A DNA stretch of 64,000 nt, from positions 18,662,001-18,726,000 of the forward strand of contig CM075103.1 of assembly GCA_037576195.1 (NCBI GenBank). Reading direction: 5' to 3'. Positions within the stretch are counted from its first letter, which is position 1. Each line of letters starts with the position of its first letter. This DNA is from Phytoseiulus persimilis. Taxonomy: Eukaryota > Arthropoda > Arachnida > Mesostigmata > Phytoseiidae. Shown here piece by piece: positions 56,263 to 64,000 of the stretch. The translations under genes and the position numbers were made by a program. Under the pieces are notes generated by a model that worked only from the letters and a program-made list of their open reading frames with translations, ran no database searches and was not told the DNA's origin.

Positions 56263-58725
56263 TCATTTCTGTGTGTGACCCATATCCACGAAGACCCAAG
56301 ACTCGTCCGAGTTGTGTTTCGATCGCAAACCGCTGAGCTGTTTTTTCAAAATTTCCTTGAGCTGCAGCAAGCTCTTGTGCTCATCGAAGAGCTCCTGGTA
56401 TTTCTCTCGGATTGGTCTCTTCTCGGGTGGGTCGTCCTGAAAGATGAGGTCCGGTTTGAAAACATTTCGGTTGGGACGCGTCCCGATTCAGAAGCGCGAA
56501 GATGCTTTTAGCTGAAAGCGCGGAGAACTCACCTGGAGAAAGACGTCCAGCTCCTTTGTCCGTCTCAACAACAATTCGATCTCGTGATTCTGTCTGTAGA
56601 ACCACTGACATTTCAGTTTGTGGCTCTCGTAGATCGATACTGATTCGGTGGAGTCGTTCAATGGTGGCAGCGGCTAAAAAGTTTGTACTCAAGTGAATAC
56701 CTCCCATTCAGGTATCTTCTGGAGTAGGCCCACACTGTTGTAACCCACGAGTAAGACGCTGGTTATAAGATGGGTACACAGGCGATAACCGGCCCCGAGG
56801 GAACCCGGCTGCGTCGGTTCATTCCGGCAGCAGATGAAACTTACCTGCAGACGCGGCTCGATGAGCAAATGACTCTGCACTCCTAGATCTTCGTAAGGAT
56901 CGCCAGCCTCGGGAGTTGTGGGCCACGAGGACTTCCTAGGAGCAGTGAACTCCTTCTGAATACCTCCAGGTCCCAGGAGTCCTCCCGACAACTGACGTTT
57001 GTGTGTCGGGAACGCTGAAAAGCAGCGGAAATTGGATTCATATTTTTCCCAATAAAATTCTGAACCGGAGAAAACAGGTTTTTCGAACGCAAGCCCCAGA
57101 GCCTTGGGAACCATTCGCGATTCGGAAGAGGGAATTCAGACTCACTGGGACTTGCAGAATTCAGTTCCGGCGTGGCCTGCTTGCTGGTTGAGGGGGTGTC
57201 GGGGCTGACCGCGGGTATGGGTTGAGGCAAGATCGGGAAGCTCTGGGAAAGGTAAGCAATCGCGATTTTTGAGACTTCTGTACAATACACCCAACTATGA
57301 CCAAGAATCTTCCGCCGTCACAGAGTTGCTTCAACGAGACTAAAACGAAATCAGCGAGGATGATATTTACCGGTTTCACTGAATATCTTTTTCAAAAAAA
57401 AAAGTTTTGGAAAAACAAAAAGTTTTCCATTTCACACTCGCTCCTTCGACTGAAACAGGTCTTATTCGGCCCCTTCGGGGACTGATGAAACGCCTCCGAA
57501 CTCGATACAAACCTCAAGAACGAAGTTGTTCGGCCTTCTCTGCGTGGCGGTTGGAGTGAAAGTGTTGAATGTGTCGAGCAAAACCGATGAGGCCATCGAG
57601 CTGGTGGAGCTCCGCAGAGGTATGGGGCAGTGCAGCTCGTGCATGTCGCGTGGATCAGACAGCTCGAAGAGACGAGTCAACCTTTCCAATAGTTGCTCCG
57701 CGGTCGGTCGTTTGTTAGGATCGTGATCCCAGCATTCCTCGTAAAGGTCGCTGAACACCTGTAGCACGTCGAAAATATCGGGATAAGTGCACGAGATTCC
57801 AAGGAGTTTCATGTCGGAAAATTCTTGATACTTTGATCGAAGAACGCTTCCGTCGTTCCGAGCCCTCACCTGTGGTACGTTGGTGAGCAGAGGCGGTCTG
57901 CTCAGAGCGTTCACGGCCCACATTATCTGGAAGGCGTTTGTCAAGTGCTCGTAGGGTTTTTGGCGCGACAAAACTTCCCACCAGATAACGCCCCAGCTGT
58001 AGATGTCGCACTTCTCGGTGTAGTGGATGCCACTGAAGACTTCGGGCGCCATCCATGCGGCACTGCCTTTACAGTTGGTCATGTTCGTTTGGAGATCGCA
58101 GACCGTCCCGAAATCGCAAATTTTCAGCGTGAGCATGCCGTCGACTAGAAGGAGGCTGTGGCGAAAACACGAAATCATGAATTCTCGCGGCTGTATACGA
58201 TCCGAGCCCGTCGTCAGCTCGACATCGACTTACTTTTGTGGTTTGAGATCTCTGTGCACAAGTGGTTTGGGCTTCATGTTGTGCAGGTAGTGGACGCCGC
58301 GCATGCACTGGAGACACCAGCTCAAGGCGTGCGCCGTCGTGTACCGCACATGCGTTGTGTAGGGCTTGTTGTGGAGGACTGAAAGGTGCGAACTCGGTCA
58401 TTCACGACAGAATCCGCAGAAAACTCCAATACTACGAGCCTCAGACTCTGGATCCCGTTCGATCGTTCTGCAACCCACCATTGTAGAGGCTTCCGCCCGC
58501 CGCGTATTCCATGACGAGGAAGCATGGTCTGCCGATGCAAGCTCCGTAGACTGTGACGATGTTTTCATGCGTCACTCGACTCAGCTGAGTGACTTCATTC
58601 CGGAACGCTTTGATTTCGGAGGAGCTGTGGATGACCTTGACGGCGCAGTCGATGACCTCACCGTTGGGTCGGCGGTAGGTTCCTTTCCGGACGACTCCGA
58701 ATGACCCACTTCCGAGATTGGGTTG
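56263..58725 (-). CDS. Tak1: TAK1 (MAP3K7) serine/threonine kinase, eight exons, N-terminus not found
   Basis: Minus-strand exons: 58725-58479, 58378-58234, 58155-57870, 57758-57513, 57242-57146, 57014-56845, 56673-56533, 56436-56263. All phases agree; 501 residues. Kinase marks: LGSGSFGVV (5-12), Lys30 (AVKV), SLYNVLHN, HRDLKPQN (124-131), DFG (145-147), activation-loop Thr154/Thr157/Ser162, MAPE (166-169). Exons 7-8 (398-501) give a coiled-coil-rich end ([35 protein letters not shown]) that matches the TAB2/3-binding C-terminus. TAK1 is the MAP3K that activates IKK and JNK/p38 kinases in IMD/TNF/TGF-beta-type signalling. The linker between kinase and C-terminus (exons 5-6) is short and Pro/Ser-rich, so the protein is compact. 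Exon 1 starts at an acceptor (CATCCTACAG); the first coding exon is upstream and unresolved. Confidence 0.9.
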
Positions 58726-59520
58726 CTGTAGGATGAATGAGAGTTTCCTCGTTATTTCTTGCTCCACGCGTCGTCATGATCCTCTCCTTGCTCCTCAACA
58801 GCTTGCGCATGAGCTGAGACTCGGGCGTTCCAGGCAAATCATTTGCCGAGGAAATCGCATTAGATTCGAGGAAAATCATGGGGGACTAACGGGCGATCAT
58901 CCGTCTGGCTTTTTGAACGCGCTCTTGCTGGAGCTTCACGATTCGGGCTCTGCAGATCGATCGCAGCCGTTCGGGAGCTGGTAGAGCTCATGGTCCTTGG
59001 GCTTCCGATGCTCCAGGCCAGGGCATCTAACCCTGCTGTGACACCTTTTTGACCGAATGTCGATGACACTCCCTACCTCCATCGATCTTCCAAACCATAT
59101 CCCTCATTTATCTTCCCGGCGTGCTCAGAAACTGTTTCCGTCTGCTTGCGTAAAATGCTGACTGCAACTTTCAAGCGGAGTTTTGGCTCGTCGCTCCGCA
59201 AGAAAACGATACATTCCTAGGCTCGGTATGCATCGAGCCTAGACAATGCACGGCTTGTTTGTGATAGAACGCTGCGATAAACAGTTAAACAAGCCATCCT
59301 ATGGATTCGTTCCCTGTCCAGAGGGGAGAATTTGTTGGGGAAATCAGCGGTTCTCACCTCATCTCACGCCGGCATTAAATTCACCGCTTCGCGCGTCGAC
59401 TCCGGGAGCGAAACATCATTCCCGAATGGAATGCAACGCTGATGAAAGCTCGACCGACGCTGGACCGTCTCACCCTAAGCACTTGAACGTCACCGCTTCC
59501 CTAGTCAACCAAATGACATA
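58726..59520 (-). other. Region likely to hold the first exon of TAK1
   Basis: A minus-strand ATG near 58995 opens MSSTSSRTAAIDLQSP, a Ser-rich start of the kind seen in TAK1 N-termini. The available donor (GTTAGT near 58895) leaves a phase that does not fit the kinase exon, so I do not join them. Other ATGs in the region also fail. Confidence 0.25.
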
Positions 59521-62500
59521 ACCCTATCGACGGATGGATCATTTCCACGCGAAAAATCGGTTTTGTCATGAATCTCAGGTTCCCAGAACTGACCTCAGTC
59601 ATGGACTTGCGTTAACCTTGGTCAGCCGGGGAAACTTTGGGTGCGACTTTTGGAGACGTTTCTCCACTTCTCCTGAGGCTTCACGTTCCCTCACTTCTCG
59701 AGCGGAGAAAGAATGAATCGTCGTGGTCAAATCTTGAGCTATAACTTCGAGGGAAAAGTTCAGAACGATTCTGCAGTTCGCAAGGAAGATCCGACGCTCT
59801 GAGTTTCCAGCGGACAAGAATCCGGCGATCGGTTCTTCGATCGATTCTGGCGCTTCGGTGATCGTGATTTGGCACTCGAGGGATTGATAAACGACAGCAA
59901 CGATGGTGTGGATGATCATCATGGGGTTGACAATCGTGTTTGGTCGGTGCACAACGATCGAAAATCTGTTCTCAAGTGAATAGAAACATCTGGAAGTTCT
60001 TGAACCTTCCTGGTCCAAGGCGGAAGTCGCAGGGAGTGGATACGATCTTTGTTTTTATTTCGTAGGAGAACGTTCGGCCGAATTATTTTCCGTGGAAATA
60101 AGGTTTAGGATTCCGTGACTGTAAGCGCAAGGGACTCGAATGAATGCGACGAAGAATACTATTATTCCTCTTCCCACGTGGCGGTGATGACAGCTTCTCG
60201 CCTCGATTATTCGGCCGACTCCTCGATCGCAGGGACGTAAGACGAGCTGAACTTCCCAGCAGCGAGGGCGCCGACTACTTTGATGAGCCGTTCAGGAGCG
60301 CAGATGACGGAAGGAAACGACATATCCTCGACTCCTTTATCGCACGGCACGCAAAACATCAGATGCAGTGGATTTTCGACTCTATGGGTAATCGATCGAT
60401 GTCGAAGAAGATTCATATAATCGAGACGCATATATTAGAGGTCGCCCGTCGAAATGTCAGTGCCACCCCCAACCAGCAACGGTAATCATTGCGACCAAAA
60501 TCGATGCTCATTGAAACTCTCACCAATGGTCAGTCTGAGAAGCACATGAAATGGAGACTCATCGGTGGGGAGTGTTATGATCTCGGAACCTAGAATGAGC
60601 CATCATCATCCCATCTTCCACTCAGCGTCGGGGTCATATATGGCCGAAATGATAAGCCGAAAGCCGTCAGGGTGTGTCGGCCATGCGGAATGAAAACGGC
60701 GAGAAGCTAAACTTTGGTCGCCTCTATGCACTTAGGCTTGAACTCCCCTTTCTACGATCTGGTCACGATAACGTTCTCCGCTGCGATCCACTCTCGTCAT
60801 TCCATACAGCAACGGGGGAGACTTCAACGGAGCAGACAGTGGGTGGAGCTAACGGTGCGGCACTATGGAGGTTGTCAGTTGGAGCGTTTCAGAAATCATA
60901 GAGCTGCTCAGAGGAATGTCGAGAGACCTCATCACAAGCAGAGATGATGCGAGCAATCTATCCAACTGAGATCTAATGTATCACTTCCTGACAATGCGCG
61001 GCTCCTGGCATGCCTTCTTGCGCAAATTCGATTTGCTTTAGGATGGTACTCAGGACTCAAAGAACAGCTTCCAAGAAGCTGCCGTCGATCTGATATCGCC
61101 AGGACTTCAGTCGAGGACTTCATCAACCAAGTGGAAGGACAAGAACAATTGAAATTAACGATTGGTCATTCATTTTGGAGGGAACTTCGAAAGTCATTCC
61201 CCGGATCCCCACACGATAGCATCTGTGACTGGACCCCTCACGGCCATGAGAGTCTGAGACTCCGGTGGAGGTGCGCGCGTTCGGGATCGCGCGAGATTAT
61301 GTGCCCACAAGGTTAGCGCTCTCCTAAACAGCTCAAGGATATCGTGGTTGTCGAGGTCACACCGCGTGAATAGGGTCGGAGACACAACAGGATCGAATTT
61401 GAGGAAAATCGTCGAAAAACCCGCCCCCCATGGTGGGATTAATGCCACAAACGTAGAGCTGCTTTCTCGTCAATCATCCAACTATTTCTGCGATAGCTAC
61501 CGGTGCGCGACAATATGGCTCCATAACACCTGGGGGCGAACAACACACGGCTTTCAGCTCCGACCAACGGTATTTAGCTGACCGGACTGCCATCTCACTC
61601 CGTGACACCTGAATTCGGCCCCACCAGAGCAGGGCTCACAGCTCCTGAGATGAGAACCGGTGCTTGATCTTGCTTAGTTCTCCCCCTACCTCGATAAAAG
61701 ACGCTCAAGTCCCCAAGGCGGCTCCGCTCGTGGCGGTGGCTCTAGTCCGCGAACGGATCAGCCCTTCAGCTCATCCCTGTGTCGATTCGCTGCTGTGTCT
61801 GAGTTTCATCGGGAATCGACGCAAAGCATCTCCTCGCTAAACTTTGATCTTAGACTTTCATTACCCAAACCCTTGAACACAGGAATGGTACGCCAATTCT
61901 CCGGATGGTCACAAACTGCTCCGTGGTATGTGGGAAACAATATTCGACAACATCCCCCAGTGAGCAGACGGAAATCTTGTTGAAATAAGGAACTAGGTAT
62001 ACAGGCGCTGGAGGATCACCAATTCCCGCCATCTCCAGGGTAGAAAGTATGCGGTACTGAGGGCCGCTATTCAATGCTGTTCTTTCAAACCGGACTGCAA
62101 CCGACTTCAATGCAGAGGGCGTCTCTGCATAACGACGAGACCAGATGATCTTGAAACTGTCGAGCAATGCTGCCTTTGTTATATCCTCACGGATTGAGCG
62201 AATGCACCCTTTCAAGCAGTCGGGATTGCCGAGAAATTCCCGAAACGCGAGTCGCCGTTAACGAAGGAAGTAGCTCTGATAGCGCTCTGCTCCCTTCTCA
62301 TTACATTCAGACCTCCTCTTCAGAAAGAAACAAGAATGCTCTTCGATTAGCATTGGAACCCACAGCGCCTATAGTGTTTTAAGAACTCAACATTCTAACT
62401 CGGAAGCCCAGTTTAACGTTGAGAAGTGATGAAATAAAGTGCAGTGTTCCACTAAGGATCTTACGCAATCAAAGCCACGGTCCGCGGCAGCGTCCAGCTG

Positions 62501-62690
62501 CACAACTTGGGAACCTTGAATCTAGATTTGTCGAATCGCGCCGTCGGTGAAGCCAATGGGAATCCTCGAGCTCGTAGGCCACACTAATCAGCCGAAAGAT
62601 GAGCTTTTTAAAAGATAAACGATTATCCAAACATTAAGCTCACTCCTCACAGAGCGTCATTGTACGCCTCCGAACAATGCTCGGGACATT
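59521..62690. other. No certain gene; several unassigned frames
   Basis: Candidates are 60018-59599 (-, 139 codons), 60144-60485 (+, 113 codons, containing GNRSMSKKIHIIETHILEVA) and 62215-61850 (-, 121 codons, containing YLVPYFNKISVCSLGDVVEY). None shows a family motif, and the opposite strand is often also open. No repeats are obvious. Confidence 0.25.
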
Positions 62691-63170
62691 CGTTCCAATG
62701 TTTCGAAATTCCATCCAGGTAGGATCCGTGGAGGAAAACTTTGGGTCGACGCGGCAAAGCATAATAATTCAGAGTTTGTCAAGGTCACTGTACAGCTATA
62801 GACACGTCTGGACGAAGTTTCGCGCAGAACCGTCAGTCTTTCTAGAACGGTGTCGATCGAAGACACCGATGCTGACAAAAGTTCCTCAACGGGAGAGGCG
62901 CTTGTCGGGTACTTCATTCGCTGTACAACCTGGGAAAGCTTCCCAGTCGACGTGTTTTTCATTCTACGAGGAAACTGCTTAAGTGCCGAAAATCGGTGGA
63001 CCAAGGAATCAGATCATCAGAGAGTCAGAGCGATGGCCGTCGATAATACTCACATGGCTGAGTTCGATGCTGTCGAAGTCGATGATGTTGACAGACGGGC
63101 TAAGATGTTGCAGACTCTGGACCAATTGCTCTTCCTCATCATCATCTATGGGTCCTGTGTAGTAATCCAT
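62657..63170 (-). CDS. Unidentified two-exon gene start
   Basis: The ATG at 63170 has a good context (GGCCATGG) and opens MDYYTGPIDDDEEEQLVQSL, ending IDFDSIELSH at a GTGAGT donor (63053). A 76-nt intron leads to an AG at 62978, and the frame continues QFPRRMKNTSTGKL ... SPVEELLSASVSSIDTVLER to 62657. The phases agree and the intron size fits the neighbours. I recognise no family. The second exon may end earlier, for example at a GTTGTA donor after GKLSQ. Confidence 0.4.
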
Positions 63171-64000
63171 GGCCAATTTGGATAGTCGAAACAAGCAACG
63201 AACAACACTGTTTCCAACGGCTTAGAAAGCTAGCAACATGGTGTCAAACTCATCTTCATTGACCTTCTGTTCACAAACTGCTTCTCAAAACGCACTTGAC
63301 CGTTGCGCGCATCCTCAACTAGTAAGTAGTAGTTGAACACCCCTCTTACTACTCTCCAATTTACAGAGACAGAGCAGTAGCGACACTCAGCGTCGAAATT
63401 TCACTAGCAGGAACCAAACATCGTGACGTAGAGCCGACGACCACTCGTTACCCTCTCTCAAGGCTATTCGAATGGTCGCACTCTTACTCTGTGAGATCTT
63501 CGATCAATCAGTGATCACGTCGGGTTGCGGTTTCAGTTCAGGAGTCTCTGCAGTAACAGCGGCTCTGAAAACCTGATAGATTGCCGGTTCGGTCAGGTCT
63601 TCATTGGGGCTCCGGAGGAAAATTTGTAACAATCCCCGCTAACGGGCTACCAGCATTGGAGAGGGCGATCACAGTGTTCCACTGCAAGAAAGATCACAGG
63701 CAGCAGGGGCCGCGTTGAATAAGAAATGTAAACAAGACAGTTAATGCGGCGATCGCTGGAACAGCTGATAGGCGAACTGGAACCGGTCAATATTTTTCGT
63801 TGAACGAACGAGACACGCTGCGAGAGACTTCCTCCGATTTGCAGCTGCGAGCGCGCCCAACCTTTCCAATCATCAGAATCGGGTGAACGCTAACAGCCAC
63901 AAATGAGTCTGTTCGGTGTCGTGGTCGCCGGCCGGCTGGTGAGTCCAAAAGCAGAGAGACCGATTCTTCGAACCGCAAAATTCTGAACGAACTCTGCATG
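63171..64000. other. No gene recognised; possible exon at the end
   Basis: A minus-strand frame from the last bases (63999-63787, starting MQSSFRILRFEESVSL) is open but cut by the window edge and unrecognised. The rest shows nothing. Confidence 0.25.

Noticed and set aside
58738..58767. GTG at 58767 as the TAK1 start
   Set aside because: An in-frame TGA lies three codons upstream and no ATG is available. The CATCCTACAG acceptor at 58726 explains the exon better.
1..64000. CRISPR array, bacterial operons or tRNA genes
   Set aside because: The tandem arrays lack unique spacers, coding regions are spliced, and no cloverleaf with a GGTTCGAATCC-type arm was found by eye.

Overview
This is eukaryotic genomic DNA, most likely from an arthropod. 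The sequence shows spliced genes with short GT-AG introns (about 75-270 bp), a TAK1-type MAP3K, a Neuralized-family gene, an interstitial block of the arthropod telomere motif TTAGG, and transposons typical of arthropods (BEL/Pao, Ty3/gypsy-like, copia-type gag, mariner, Tc1, hAT, LINEs). Base composition near 50% GC and very compact introns would fit a small arthropod genome such as a mesostigmatid mite. That last step is inference; nothing here identifies the species. There are no bacterial operons, no CRISPR array and no tRNA that I could support.

Layout. 1-38 kb is a transposon graveyard. It holds a BEL/Pao pol fragment (about 3.0-4.5 kb) beside a near-perfect 160-bp hairpin, and four copies (A at 4.8-7.9 kb on +; B at 12.7-18.2, C at 20.6-26.0 and D at 26.2-30.9 kb on -) of a recurring composite. 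In B, C and D the composite runs: degenerate gypsy-like pol/integrase, a conserved spacer, a copia-type (UBN2) gag ORF, then a mariner transposase remnant. Copy A keeps spacer, gag and mariner but has lost the integrase part. The gag frame is intact in A, B and C. Copy D is split by a 1.84-kb decayed hAT, and copy C contains a 1.27-kb TIR element that itself carries a 221-bp hAT foldback MITE with a perfect 8-bp target duplication. LINE fragments lie at 18.5-19.6 kb (-) and 36.0-37.8 kb (+, long intact RT ORF), and a Tc1 fragment at 31.8-32.4 kb.

38.66-42.39 kb is a minisatellite of about 83 units of 45 bp. Because 45 is a multiple of three, it stays open over very long stretches in several frames on both strands. 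It ends in four TTAGG repeats.

42.4-64 kb is the genic part. A secreted sushi + DNA/RNA non-specific endonuclease gene (+) is followed by two long foldback elements (45.8-46.7 and 48.4-49.4 kb). A six-exon, two-NHR Neuralized-like gene without a RING (+, 52.79-54.67 kb) points towards a TAK1 gene (-, 58.7-56.26 kb, at least eight exons). A weakly supported two-exon gene on - lies near 63 kb. TAK1 would act as the MAP3K of innate-immune and stress signalling (IMD/NF-kB and JNK), and NHR proteins act as ubiquitin-ligase adaptors in Notch and related pathways. Their adjacency is not evidence of shared function.
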